From assembly GCA_964564435.1 (NCBI GenBank), contig CAZMAT010000009.1, positions 26,495 to 90,494 on the forward strand: a stretch of 64,000 bases of DNA. Reading direction: 5' to 3'. Below the pieces are notes generated by a model, which searched no databases, was not told the origin of the DNA, and saw nothing but the letters and a program-made list of their open reading frames with translations. Positions 17,048-25,626 of the stretch are shown in pieces. The number at the start of each line of letters is the position of its first letter. Position 1 is the first letter of the stretch. A program made the translations under genes and the position numbers. The DNA is from Fermentibacter sp964564435. GTDB lineage: Bacteria; Fermentibacterota; Fermentibacteria; Fermentibacterales; Fermentibacteraceae.

Positions 17048-18267
17048 TCCCCGCCCCCTCCGGAACCTGCGGTTACCGTCGCCGGGGCTGATGCTTCCTG
17101 GCGCCCGGCCGCGGCCGTGTCGAACGTCACCCTGAAGGTGCTGCCCACGTCGGGCTTGCTCTCGACCTCCACGGTACCGCCGTACATGTATGCGATCTTC
17201 TGCACGATAGACAATCCCAGGCCGCTCCCGAGGATGTTCCTGGTCTTCTCGTTCTTGATCCTGACGAATTCGTGGAAGAGCTTGGCCGACTCCTCGGGAG
17301 TCATGCCGATGCCCGTGTCCGAGACCGACAGGATGATCCTCGCACCCCTGCGTCGTATGGAGATGCCCACCCTGCCGCCGTCCCGGTTGTACTTCACGGC
17401 GTTGGAGACGAGGTTGTTCATCACGATCTCCATCTCCGCCCTGTCGGCGGGGATGGTCACGGAACCTTCGGGTGCGTCGAGCTCCATCGTGATGCCCCGC
17501 GCTGAGGCGTCGGGGGTCATGGTCTCGATCGAGGTGCGGGCGGTCTCGGCCAGGTCGACGTCGTGTATCTCGCGCTTGCGCTGCCCCGACTCGAGCCTGG
17601 TGAGGTCGAGCAGGTCGAGGATCAGCTTCCGCATGCCGCCCAGCCTCACGATGCACCTGTCCACGGCCCTGTCGCGCGTTGCCGGATCCTGGCAGGCGGT
17701 GGGGTCCTTGAGGATGTAGAGGTACCCCTCGATGGCGCCCAGGGGTGCCTTGAGCTCGTGCGCGAGCACGGAGATGAACTGGAAGCGGACCTTCCTGCGC
17801 TCCTCCTCGAGCGTCCTGGCCTTGCGCAGGGCGACGAGATGGCCGACGGCCTTGCGGACCGAAGTCTTGAGCTCGGCGGGCGTGAACGGCTTCGAGAGGA
17901 AGTCGAACGCACCCTTCTTGGTGGCCGCGATGGCCGTCTCTATCGAGGCATAGGCCGTCATCATCACGGTGAGGACGTCGGCCTTCTGGTCCGAGAGCCA
18001 GGACAGCACGTCGAGCCCGGTGATCCCGGGCAGCTTGTGGTCGAGGAGCATCAGGTCGGGCCTGTCGCTCTCGAGCTTGAGCACGGCCTCCTCGCCGGAG
18101 GCGGCCTGGATGATGTCGAACGAGACGGCGGAGCCAACCTCCTCTATCATCACAGTGAAGCCCGTAAGCGCCCTGGTGACGGCGAGCCTCATCCCCGGTT
18201 CGTCGTCGACCACGAGGACCTTGAGCCTCTCGCTGGTCGCGGCGGCCGCGGAGCCCTGCCCCGGCAT
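17044..18267 (-). CDS. Receiver-histidine kinase hybrid (REC-HisKA-HATPase)
   Basis: Cytoplasmic signalling protein of 407 residues. An N-terminal receiver domain (~14-140) has the acidic pair in VVDDEPG, the phosphoacceptor Asp in LMLLDHKLPG, and the switch region MMTAYAS...KGAFDFLSKPF. A HisKA domain follows with the phospho-His in SVLAHELKAPLGAIEG, then an HATPase domain with the N-box NNLVSNAVKYN and G-boxes SDTGIGM and GSGLGLS. It has no sensor or membrane domain, so its input is probably phosphotransfer to REC, plausibly from the H-cluster kinase encoded two genes upstream. It starts 1 nt after the response-regulator stop. Confidence 0.9.
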   Translation of the reverse strand: MPGQGSAAAATSERLKVLVVDDEPGMRLAVTRALTGFTVMIEEVGSAVSFDIIQAASGEEAVLKLESDRPDLMLLDHKLPGITGLDVLSWLSDQKADVLTVMMTAYASIETAIAATKKGAFDFLSKPFTPAELKTSVRKAVGHLVALRKARTLEEERRKVRFQFISVLAHELKAPLGAIEGYLYILKDPTACQDPATRDRAVDRCIVRLGGMRKLILDLLDLTRLESGQRKREIHDVDLAETARTSIETMTPDASARGITMELDAPEGSVTIPADRAEMEIVMNNLVSNAVKYNRDGGRVGISIRRRGARIILSVSDTGIGMTPEESAKLFHEFVRIKNEKTRNILGSGLGLSIVQKIAYMYGGTVEVESKPDVGSTFRVTFDTAAAGRQEASAPATVTAGSGGGGE

Positions 18268-18268
18268 C

Positions 18269-18667
18269 TCAGGCCTTGTCCCTCAGGAGGCGGGCGATTT
18301 CGCGTTCGAGCTGCTCGAACCGGATGGGCTTCGCCAGGATGGTGTCGGCCTTGATCCAGTTGCCGTCGTCCTCGGTCTCGTCGAACTCGAGCCCCGTCTC
18401 GTGGGTGACGGCCGTGACGAGGATCACCGGGGTGGACGGGTACTTGCGCTTGATGCGGTACGAGAGCACGAATCCGTCGTCCTCGTTCTCCATCATCAGG
18501 TCGAGCACGGCGATGTCGGGGGCGATCTCTTCGAGGATCTTCTCCCCTTCCGGCCTGCTCGAGGCCGAGTGGACCTCGTACCCGCGCGACTGGAGGTACA
18601 TCTTCATCTGCTCGAGGTAGTCGGGATCGTCGTCGACGATCAGGACCCTCCAGGACGGCTGAGACAT
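18269..18667 (-). CDS. Stand-alone response regulator receiver (CheY-like)
   Basis: A single receiver domain of 132 residues with no output domain. The acidic pocket is in VLIVDDDPD, the phosphoacceptor Asp in IAVLDLMMENEDDG, the Thr in ILVTAVT, and the Lys in DTILAKPI. An insertion around the E-T-E-D-D-G-N-W-I-K loop is longer than in CheY. It lies between the H-cluster histidine kinase and the REC-HK hybrid, so it is the obvious phosphoacceptor of one or both and may act as a relay protein. Confidence 0.9.
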   Translation of the reverse strand: MSQPSWRVLIVDDDPDYLEQMKMYLQSRGYEVHSASSRPEGEKILEEIAPDIAVLDLMMENEDDGFVLSYRIKRKYPSTPVILVTAVTHETGLEFDETEDDGNWIKADTILAKPIRFEQLEREIARLLRDKA

Positions 18668-18704
18668 GTCAGACTCCCCTGCTGAATCTGCGGGCGGCCC
18701 CGGC

Positions 18705-20711
18705 CTATTCCTCCGGGGGCCTCCTCGGCAGAACCACTGTAAACGTCGTACCGGTCGGACCGGCGGCGGGGTCGGCGTTCGATGTCACGCTGATCTGCCC
18801 GCGGTGCATCTTGACTATACCATATGTCACGGCCAGGCCCAGGCCGGTTCCCTTGCCGATCTTCTTCGTGGTGAAGAAGGGTTCGAACACCCTGTTGATG
18901 TTGGCGGGCGGAATGCCGGTGCCGGTGTCGGAGGCCTCTATCCTGATGTTCTGATCGTCGCCTCTGGTGGTGAACTTCAGCAGGCCGCCGTCCGGCATCG
19001 CGGCGATCGAGTTCGTGATGAGGTTCGTCAGGACCTGCGCGATCTGGTCGGGGTCGATCTCGGCTATCGGGTCGTCCGTGGCCGTGTTGAACTCGACCGC
19101 TATCTCCGGGGGCAGTGTGACCAGGTTCACGGTGCGCTGGATCAGGTCGGGGACGTCCGTGGGCTGGTGAACCACCTTGTTCTGCCTGGCGAAGTCGAGG
19201 AGGCCCGAGACGATCTTGCGGCAGCGGTCGGCCTGCTCTGCGATCATCTTCAGGTCCTCTCCCATGGCCGGATCGTCCTCGCAGCCGTCGAGCAGCATGT
19301 GAGCGTACATCAGAACGACGCCGAGGGGGTTGTTCACCTCGTGGGCTATGCCTGCGGCGAGCTGGCCCATGGTGGCCATCTTCTCCGCATGCTCCAGGGC
19401 CTCGCGGGCATTGGCCAGCTCCGCGTGGCTGCGGGCCAGGTCGGAGAGGGCGCTCTTGAGCTGTTCGATCGTGTAGGGCAGGCACATCTCGTTCTCGGCC
19501 AGGCCGTCGAAGATGGCCACGGCGTGGTCATGGCAGGTCTCGTACCCGCAGGCCCCGCAGTTCAGCTCGTCCTCGGGGCCGTGCTTCCCCAGCTTCTCGA
19601 GGATCGGGAGCAGTTCCTCGCGCGAAGGCCTCTTCATCCTCATGTCGCGGGCCTCGAAGGTCCTTGACAGGTCGAGGTCCTTGAAGCGGTCCATGAAGAC
19701 GAACCAGCGGTTGAAGTTCAGTTCCGCGAGCCTGCTCCGGACATAGGCGCTCACGTTCGAGCGCCTCCTGAAGCGCTGGTCGGAAGTGGACATGCCGGGG
19801 CCCATGATGCAGCCGTTGCAGCACAGGATCTCGAGCAGGCGTACATCCATGCCGCCCGACTCCATCTCCTTCAGGGCGTCGACGAAGGACTGCCTGCCGC
19901 TTGCGGTGACGACCTCGCCTGCTGCGAGGTCCTCCTTGATGTCGGCGGCCTGCAGCATCCCGCGGGTGACCGGGAAGAGTGCACCGAGCCCGGCGTGGGG
20001 GGGGTCGAAGTCGATCGGTTCAACCTTTCCGGGGTCGATCCCGCGATCGTCCAGGAGCGCCCGGAGCTCGGCGAACGTCAGCACGGCGTCGACCTCGTCC
20101 TCGACACTCGGAGCGTCGGTCTCGGTCTTCTTGGCGATGCACGGCCCGAAGAACACTACGCGCAGATCGTCGCCGTGCAGCTTGCGGAGGGCCCTCGAGG
20201 TGGCCACCATGGGCGACACTATCGGGGCCAGGTGCCTGACCAGATCGGGGTGGTACATCTCGACGTAGTTGATCAGCGCCGGGCAGTTCGTGCCTATGTA
20301 GTGGCCGTCGGGATCGGATTCGAGCAGCTTGCGGTACCGCTCCGCCACGAGGTCCGCCCCGAAGGCCACTTCGTTGACGTATGTGAACCCCAGGGCCTTG
20401 ATCATGCCGAGGAACACCTTGTAGTCGTACTCGGCGAACTCCGCCGGGAAGCTCGGGGCGATGATCGCGCTGACCTCGGCCCCGGAGGCCATGGTCTCGC
20501 TGAACAGCCCCATCGAGCTCCTGACGGTCTTGGCCTTCATGTTGCAGATCTTGACGCAGTTGCCGCAGCCCACGCACCTCTCGGGCAATACCTCGGCCTT
20601 GCCGATGTGGATCTTGATCGCCTTGGCCGGGCATTCCCTGACACAGGTATAGCAGGCCTTGCACTTCTCCTGGTCGGTCGTGACGAGCGGTTTTCCCGCG
20701 TTCCTGGGCAT
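18705..20711 (-). CDS. H-cluster ([FeFe]-hydrogenase-like) domain fused to a histidine kinase: putative H2/redox sensor
   Basis: A 668-residue cytoplasmic fusion. Residues 17-56 hold two [4Fe-4S] ferredoxin motifs (C17,20,23,27 and C46,49,52,56). About 75-330 is an [FeFe]-hydrogenase H-cluster domain: L1 reads G-T-N-C-P (Cys143), L2 FFGPCIAKKTE (Cys191), L3 ILCCNGCIMGPG (Cys297/Cys301). The first Cys of the classic T-S-C-C-P, the proton-shuttle residue, is replaced by Asn142, while the cluster ligands remain. C385, C388, C393 and C410 form a further FeS motif. HisKA follows (phospho-His457 in GIAHEVNNPLG) and then HATPase (DTGTGIP, GTGLGLA). The architecture and lost shuttle residue point to sensing rather than catalysis. 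It lies 9 nt after hydA and is followed by two regulators. Confidence 0.9.
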   Translation of the reverse strand: MPRNAGKPLVTTDQEKCKACYTCVRECPAKAIKIHIGKAEVLPERCVGCGNCVKICNMKAKTVRSSMGLFSETMASGAEVSAIIAPSFPAEFAEYDYKVFLGMIKALGFTYVNEVAFGADLVAERYRKLLESDPDGHYIGTNCPALINYVEMYHPDLVRHLAPIVSPMVATSRALRKLHGDDLRVVFFGPCIAKKTETDAPSVEDEVDAVLTFAELRALLDDRGIDPGKVEPIDFDPPHAGLGALFPVTRGMLQAADIKEDLAAGEVVTASGRQSFVDALKEMESGGMDVRLLEILCCNGCIMGPGMSTSDQRFRRRSNVSAYVRSRLAELNFNRWFVFMDRFKDLDLSRTFEARDMRMKRPSREELLPILEKLGKHGPEDELNCGACGYETCHDHAVAIFDGLAENEMCLPYTIEQLKSALSDLARSHAELANAREALEHAEKMATMGQLAAGIAHEVNNPLGVVLMYAHMLLDGCEDDPAMGEDLKMIAEQADRCRKIVSGLLDFARQNKVVHQPTDVPDLIQRTVNLVTLPPEIAVEFNTATDDPIAEIDPDQIAQVLTNLITNSIAAMPDGGLLKFTTRGDDQNIRIEASDTGTGIPPANINRVFEPFFTTKKIGKGTGLGLAVTYGIVKMHRGQISVTSNADPAAGPTGTTFTVVLPRRPPEE

Positions 20712-20720
20712 TCCGGCCTC

Positions 20721-22442
20721 CTAGAGGAGAACGTCCCTCTCGGTGTAGCTGGTGTGCAGGAGTTCGTGCGAGAGATGGCCTCCCGGCTCGCCGAGGAACT
20801 CGCTGTAGATCCTCTTGATCGACGGGTTGGAGTGGGACGTGCGGAGCTGCGCGTCCCTGTCTATCCCGTAGAGCGCCTGCATGCGCGCCTTCAGGACTTC
20901 CGGATCGGCGTTCAGGGGCTGCCCGCCTCCGGCGATGCAGCCTCCGGGGCAGGTCATTATCTCGATGAAGTGGAGGTCGGACCTGCCGGCCCTTATCTGG
21001 TCGAGGATCCTCCTGGCGTTCGCGGTGCCGCTCGCGACGGCGACGTGCACCTCGGTGCCGCCGATGTCCACCGAGGCCTCCTTCACGCCCTCGAGGCCGC
21101 GGATCGCTGTGATCTTCTGGATCTCCAGCTCCCTGCCGGTCAGCATGAAGTGGGCCGTGCGGATCGCCGCCTCCATCACGCCTCCGGTGGCGCCGAAGAG
21201 CTTGCCGGCCGAACTGCGCTCGCCGAACGGGGTGTCCGCAGGCTCGCCGGGCAGCGAGGCCAGGTCCATGCCGAAGGTGCGGATGGCCTGGGCCAGTTCG
21301 CGCGTGGTGAGGACGGCGTCGATGTCGGGGATGCCGTCACGGAGCATCTCGGGCCGTCCCGCCTCGAACTTCTTGGCGGTGCAGGGCATTATCGAGACGC
21401 TGTAGACGTTCCCGGGGTCGAGCTTTTCGCGGTCGGCCCAGTAGCTCTTGATGATCGCGCCGAGCATCTGCTGGGGGCTCTTGCATGTCGAGAGATTGCC
21501 CAGGAACTCTGGGTAGAACTGCTCGACGAACTTGATCCATCCCGGGGAACAGCTCGTCATCATGGGCAGCTTGCCGCCGGTCCTGATCCTGTGGACCAGC
21601 TCGGCGGCCTCCTCCATTATCGTGAGGTCCGCGCTGAAGGAGGTGTCGAAGACCCTGTCGAACCCCATCCTGCGCAGGGCGGCGGTCATCATGTCGGCCG
21701 CGTCGATCCCGGGCTTCATGCCGAACTCCTCGGCGATAGTCACCGAGATGCTCGGGGCGTGCTGCACGACGACCGTCTTCGTCGGGTCGTTGATCGCGTC
21801 CATGACCTTGCTGATGCTCGATCTCTCCGTGAGGGCGCCCGTGGGGCAGACCTTGATGCACTGGCCGCAGTTGATGCAGCTCGACACGTTGAGCCCCTCG
21901 TCGAAGGCGGTGCCGATGTGCGCCCTGCTGCCCCTGCCGATGAAGTCGATCGCCGAGACGCCCTGGATCTCCTCGCAGACCCTCACGCACTTGCCGCACA
22001 GGATGCACTTGTCCGGGTCGCGGACTATCGCGGGGCTCGAGAGGTCCAGCTTCCAGTCGTTCCTGGAACCCGCGTAGCGCCTCTGCCTGACTCCCAGCTC
22101 GAGGGCGTAGCCCTGCAGTTCGCAGGACCCGTTCCTCGCGCAGTAGAGGCAATCGTCGGGATGGTTGGCAAGGAGGAGCTCGACGATTGTCTTTCGCGCT
22201 GCTATGGCGTCGGGGGAATGGGTGAGGATCCTCATCCCGGGCGCCACCGGGAACGAACAGGAGGGCACGAGCCTCCCGTCGCCCTCGAGTTCGACCACGC
22301 ACATCCTGCACGCGCCCGAAGGCGGGAGCCCGTCGATGTAGCAAAGCGTGGGTATGGATATCCCCGCACGGCGTACGGCCGTGAGAATGGTCTCGCCGGG
22401 CTCCGCCTGGACCGCCCTGCCGTTGACTTTGATCTCTATCAT
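20721..22442 (-). CDS. hydA: [FeFe]-hydrogenase catalytic subunit HydA
   Basis: Catalytic subunit of 573 residues, the same size class as modular clostridial CpI. In order: N-terminal [2Fe-2S] plant-type ferredoxin domain (Cys in TLCYIDG, GACRMC, PSCSF), the His/Cys [4Fe-4S] motif (HPDDCLYCARNGSCELQ), two [4Fe-4S] motifs (CILCGKCVRVC and CINCGQCIKVC), the H-cluster domain and the small C-terminal domain. Active-site loops are TSCSPGW, IMPCTAKKFE and IMTCPGGCIAGGGQP. L1 has Ser at the second Cys of the textbook T-S-C-C-P; I recall this variant from HydABC-type enzymes and do not treat it as inactivating. With HydB and HydC it predicts an NADH/ferredoxin-linked, possibly bifurcating, hydrogenase. 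Confidence 0.95.
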   Translation of the reverse strand: MIEIKVNGRAVQAEPGETILTAVRRAGISIPTLCYIDGLPPSGACRMCVVELEGDGRLVPSCSFPVAPGMRILTHSPDAIAARKTIVELLLANHPDDCLYCARNGSCELQGYALELGVRQRRYAGSRNDWKLDLSSPAIVRDPDKCILCGKCVRVCEEIQGVSAIDFIGRGSRAHIGTAFDEGLNVSSCINCGQCIKVCPTGALTERSSISKVMDAINDPTKTVVVQHAPSISVTIAEEFGMKPGIDAADMMTAALRRMGFDRVFDTSFSADLTIMEEAAELVHRIRTGGKLPMMTSCSPGWIKFVEQFYPEFLGNLSTCKSPQQMLGAIIKSYWADREKLDPGNVYSVSIMPCTAKKFEAGRPEMLRDGIPDIDAVLTTRELAQAIRTFGMDLASLPGEPADTPFGERSSAGKLFGATGGVMEAAIRTAHFMLTGRELEIQKITAIRGLEGVKEASVDIGGTEVHVAVASGTANARRILDQIRAGRSDLHFIEIMTCPGGCIAGGGQPLNADPEVLKARMQALYGIDRDAQLRTSHSNPSIKRIYSEFLGEPGGHLSHELLHTSYTERDVLL

Positions 22443-22457
22443 GGTAAAACCCCTGCC

Positions 22458-24452
22458 TTACTCGGCGGAGACGGCCCCGACGGGGCACACTTCCCTGCAG
22501 CCGCCGCAGCCTATGCATCTCTCGGGAACTATGTGGTGGGGGCTCTTCCTGGTTCCGAGGATCGCGCCGGACGGGCAGGCCTTGGCGCACAGGCCGCATC
22601 CCACACACTTCTCCGGGTCTATCGAGAACACGAGCAGGCTCTTGCACTGGCCCGCCGGACACTTCCTGTCGTAGACATGGGCCTCGTACTCGTCCCTGAA
22701 CCAGCGGATGGTGCTGAGCACGGGATTGGGGGCGGTCTGCCCCAGGCCGCAGAGGCTCGTCTTCCTGATGATCGATCCGAGCTGCTCGAGGTAGACCACG
22801 CCCTTGAAGCGCTCGAGGGCCTGACGGTTCTTCTCGTCCCTCCGGCCCGTGGTTATGGCGTCGAGGATCTCGAGCATCCTCCTGGTGCCCTCGCGGCAGG
22901 GGATGCACTTGCCGCAGCTCTCGCGCTGGATGAAGTCCATGAAGAACCGGGCCACGTCGACCATGCAGTTGTCCTCGTCCATCACGACAAGGCCGCCGGA
23001 GCCCATCATCGCGCCGAACTTCTTCAGCGACTCGTAGTCGACCTCGAGGTCGAGATGCAGGGCCGGGATGCAGCCGCCCGAAGGCCCGCCGATCTGCACG
23101 GCCTTGAAGGCCTTCCCGTCGGGGATGCCGCCGCCGATCTGCATCACGATCTTCTCGAGGGGAGTTCCCATCGCGACCTCGACCAGACCGGTCCTGACTA
23201 CCTTGCCGGAGAGCGCGAAGACCTTGGTGCCCTTGCTGCCCTGGGTGCCCAGGGAGGAGAACCACTCGGCGCCGTTCCACATGATGTCCGGCACGTTGGC
23301 CAGAGTCTCGACGTTGTTGATCGCCGAAGGCTTGCCGAACAGGCCGGATACCGCGGGATAGGGCGGCCTCGGCCTGGGCATGCCGCGCCGGCCCTCGATG
23401 CTGTTCATCAGGGCCGTCTCCTCGCCGCAGACGAAGGCGCCGGCTCCCATCTTGATCTTGATCTCGAGATCGGTGCCGCTGTCGAGGATGTTCCTGCCGA
23501 TCAGGCCGCGCTCGCGGGCCTGCCTTATGGCCTCCCTCAGGCGTTCGATGGCCAGGGGATATTCCGCCCTGATGTAGAAGTAGGCCTGCGTGGCGCCTAT
23601 CGCATATGCGGCTATGGCGATGCCCTCTATCACCCTGTGGGGGTCTCCCTCGATGACGGCCCTGTCCATGAAGGCCCCGGGATCACCCTCGTCGGCGTTG
23701 CAGATCATGTACTTCTGGTCTGCAGGGGACTCGAGGGCGAGGCGCCACTTGCGGCCCGTGGGGAACCCACCGCCCCCGCGCCCGCGCAGCCCGCTCCTCT
23801 CCATCTGCTCGCACACCTCTGACGGTGTCATGCTCCGGAGCATCCGGGCGTAGGCCCTGTAGCCCCCGTGCGCTAGGTACTCGTCGAGGCTCGACGGGTC
23901 GATCAGGCCGCAGTTGCGCAGCACCCAGCGGGTCTGCCCGGCGAAGAAGGGATGCTCGGAAAGGAGTCCCGCTCCGCTCCAGGGAGTCTTCGAGGCCGGC
24001 TCGTACTGGCCGATCAGGTTGCCGGCCGGCACTTCGCCGGCGAATACGGCGTCGAGTATCGCGGGGGCGTTCTCGCCCGTCACCTGCGAGAAGGAGATCC
24101 TGGGCCTGCCGGGGAGCTGCACGTCCATGATGGGTTCGAGATAGCAGGCTCCCACGCAGCCGACTTCGACGACGGAGACGGGTTCGCTCCTCCCGGCTAT
24201 CCATGCCCTCACGGCCTCGATGGTCCGGCCGGCGCCGGCTCCCAGCCCGCAGGTGCCGGTACCCACGAAGACGACCGGCTTCTCTACATCACCGCGGAGG
24301 AATTCTGCCGCCGCGGCGGCCCTCCTGTCAGAGCAGCCGGCGTTCTCGTGGCAGAGCGGTCCGCTCATGATGCACTCCACGACCTCCGGGCAGGTCCTGC
24401 CGGAGGAATGCCAGCAGCCGTCACAGCATTTCTGATCCAAAAGCCCCGGCAT
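22458..24452 (-). CDS. hydB: HydB, NADH-binding flavoprotein subunit of the hydrogenase (NuoF-like)
   Basis: A 664-residue NuoF-like subunit. After a thioredoxin-like [2Fe-2S] domain comes the FMN/NADH core (SGLRGRGGGGFPTGRKW; NADEGDPGAFMDR; GAGAFVCGEETAL), the [4Fe-4S] motif ESCGKCIPCREG, and two C-terminal ferredoxin motifs (CVGCGLCAKACP and CIGCGGCREVCP). The first 40 residues hold seven cysteines (9, 10, 13, 21, 27, 34, 40), an extra Cys-rich head that may bind another metal or cluster. I start at the ATG 1 nt after the hydC stop. It oxidises or reduces NAD(H) and passes electrons to HydA. Confidence 0.93.
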   Translation of the reverse strand: MPGLLDQKCCDGCWHSSGRTCPEVVECIMSGPLCHENAGCSDRRAAAAAEFLRGDVEKPVVFVGTGTCGLGAGAGRTIEAVRAWIAGRSEPVSVVEVGCVGACYLEPIMDVQLPGRPRISFSQVTGENAPAILDAVFAGEVPAGNLIGQYEPASKTPWSGAGLLSEHPFFAGQTRWVLRNCGLIDPSSLDEYLAHGGYRAYARMLRSMTPSEVCEQMERSGLRGRGGGGFPTGRKWRLALESPADQKYMICNADEGDPGAFMDRAVIEGDPHRVIEGIAIAAYAIGATQAYFYIRAEYPLAIERLREAIRQARERGLIGRNILDSGTDLEIKIKMGAGAFVCGEETALMNSIEGRRGMPRPRPPYPAVSGLFGKPSAINNVETLANVPDIMWNGAEWFSSLGTQGSKGTKVFALSGKVVRTGLVEVAMGTPLEKIVMQIGGGIPDGKAFKAVQIGGPSGGCIPALHLDLEVDYESLKKFGAMMGSGGLVVMDEDNCMVDVARFFMDFIQRESCGKCIPCREGTRRMLEILDAITTGRRDEKNRQALERFKGVVYLEQLGSIIRKTSLCGLGQTAPNPVLSTIRWFRDEYEAHVYDRKCPAGQCKSLLVFSIDPEKCVGCGLCAKACPSGAILGTRKSPHHIVPERCIGCGGCREVCPVGAVSAE

Positions 24453-24453
24453 G

Positions 24454-24942
24454 TCAGGCCTCCCTGGTTTCTGCCGTCTGCCTGCAGTCACGGATCAGCC
24501 TCGCGGCGTCGTCGGGGGAAACCCTCCCGTGTACTTCGCCGTTGATGCTGATCACCGGCGCCAGAGCACAGGCCCCCATGCAGGCGACGATCTCGAGGCT
24601 GAAGAGGCCGTCGCGCGTGGTCCTGCCGGATTCGATGCCCAGCTCGCGCTTTGTCCTCTCCAGCACCTTCAGCGAACCCTTCACGTGGCAGGCCGTACCG
24701 CGGCAGATCTGCACGTGGAAGCGGCCGACCGGCTCGAACCTGAACTGGTTGTAGAAGGTCGCCACTCCGAAGATCTTGCTGACAGGAAGCCTCAGCTTCC
24801 GCCCTATCAGCACCACAGCCTCCCTGGGCAGGTAGCCAAGCTCGTGCTGGGCATCCTGGAGGATCGGGATGAGTGAATCCCTGCCCGTTCCCGGGTGCTC
24901 CGACACAATCCGGTCGATCGTCGATCCGAGATCCTGAGTCAT
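24454..24942 (-). CDS. hydC: HydC, [2Fe-2S] thioredoxin-like subunit (NuoE-like)
   Basis: A 162-residue NuoE homologue that supplies a [2Fe-2S] centre to HydB. The four ligands are the Cys pair in QICRGTACHVKG and the pair in IVACMGACALAP. The N-terminal helical part (LIPILQDAQHELGYLPREAV) and the VSKIFGVATFYNQF stretch are typical of the family. Its ATG overlaps the rex stop by 4 nt (ATGA), tying expression of the hydrogenase to its regulator. Confidence 0.93.
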   Translation of the reverse strand: MTQDLGSTIDRIVSEHPGTGRDSLIPILQDAQHELGYLPREAVVLIGRKLRLPVSKIFGVATFYNQFRFEPVGRFHVQICRGTACHVKGSLKVLERTKRELGIESGRTTRDGLFSLEIVACMGACALAPVISINGEVHGRVSPDDAARLIRDCRQTAETREA

Positions 24943-25583
24943 TTCCGCTCCAGCGCGGCTCTCCTGGCGAAGAAGGCCACTGTTTCAAGGGACATCGTCA
25001 TATCCCTCTCCTCGAGGAACACCCCTTCAGGAACCCTCAGGGGCACCGGTGCATAGTTGAGAATACCGTGGATGCCGGAGGCGACCAGCAGGTCCGTCGT
25101 CTCCTGGGCACGCGCGGCAGGCACTGCCAGTATGGCGGTAGCTATGGACTCGCGCCTGAGCACCGCCGTCAGTTCGGACATCGGATGGCATCTGCAGCCG
25201 TTGATCACCCTCCCCGTCTTCTGAGGATCGGTGTCGAACGACGCGGTGATCCTCAGGTTCGGCCGCCTGCCCGAGAAGTAGGAGAGGATGGCCCTGCCTA
25301 GGTTGCCTACTCCGACCAGGGCCACTCTCTGGACTTCGGGATGGTCGAGGACCTTGGAGATGCCGTCGATCAGATCCCTTGTCCTGTAGCCCTTCCCGGG
25401 GCTCCCGGAACAACCCGTCGACATGAGGTCGCGCCTCACCTGTGCCGGAGTGACGCATGCGAGCACGGCCAGCTCGTGGGAGAAGACGTGCTCCCTCCCG
25501 CCGGGGATGGATGACTCCAGCAGGCGCCTGTAGAGACTCAGCCGCCCGACCGTCTTGCTCGCGATCGTGACACCATTCATCAT
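24939..25583 (-). CDS. rex: Redox-sensing transcriptional repressor Rex
   Basis: Rex senses the NADH/NAD+ ratio: it binds DNA when NADH is low and leaves when NADH rises, derepressing fermentative redox genes. The winged-helix N-terminus has RLSLYRRLLES and LACVTPAQVRRDLMSTGCSG. The Rossmann domain has VALVGVGNLGRAILSYF, the NAD-binding glycine loop. I place the start at the first ATG of the ATG-ATG pair at 25583, 214 residues, because the frame upstream of it overlaps the -10 and the Rex operator. It is the first gene of the rex-hydCBA operon. Confidence 0.93.
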   Translation of the reverse strand: MMNGVTIASKTVGRLSLYRRLLESSIPGGREHVFSHELAVLACVTPAQVRRDLMSTGCSGSPGKGYRTRDLIDGISKVLDHPEVQRVALVGVGNLGRAILSYFSGRRPNLRITASFDTDPQKTGRVINGCRCHPMSELTAVLRRESIATAILAVPAARAQETTDLLVASGIHGILNYAPVPLRVPEGVFLEERDMTMSLETVAFFARRAALERK

Positions 25584-25606
25584 TTGCGAGTTTCTTTCAG
25601 TGCGCT

Positions 25607-25624
25607 TTGTGAACTTCGTCACAG
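25607..25624. promoter_or_regulatory. Rex operator upstream of rex-hydCBA
   Basis: TTGTGA-ACTTCG-TCACAG on the plus strand matches the Rex consensus TTGTGA-N6-TCACAA at 11 of 12 defined positions. It lies just downstream of the predicted -10 box and 24 bp before the rex start codon, the position expected for autorepression. Confidence 0.88.
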
Positions 25625-25626
25625 CT

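Noticed and set aside
18705..20711. Calling the kinase-fused H-cluster protein a second catalytic hydrogenase
   Set aside because: The proton-shuttle cysteine position is Asn and the chain continues into a full histidine kinase, so sensing is the better reading.
19995..23822. A 1275-codon open frame on the plus strand
   Set aside because: It is antisense to hydA, hydB and the sensor kinase, has no ribosome-binding site or family content, and results from high GC. Other long opposite-strand frames (for example 1392-3089 beyond tag, and 26100-29700 plus strand) were dropped for the same reason.
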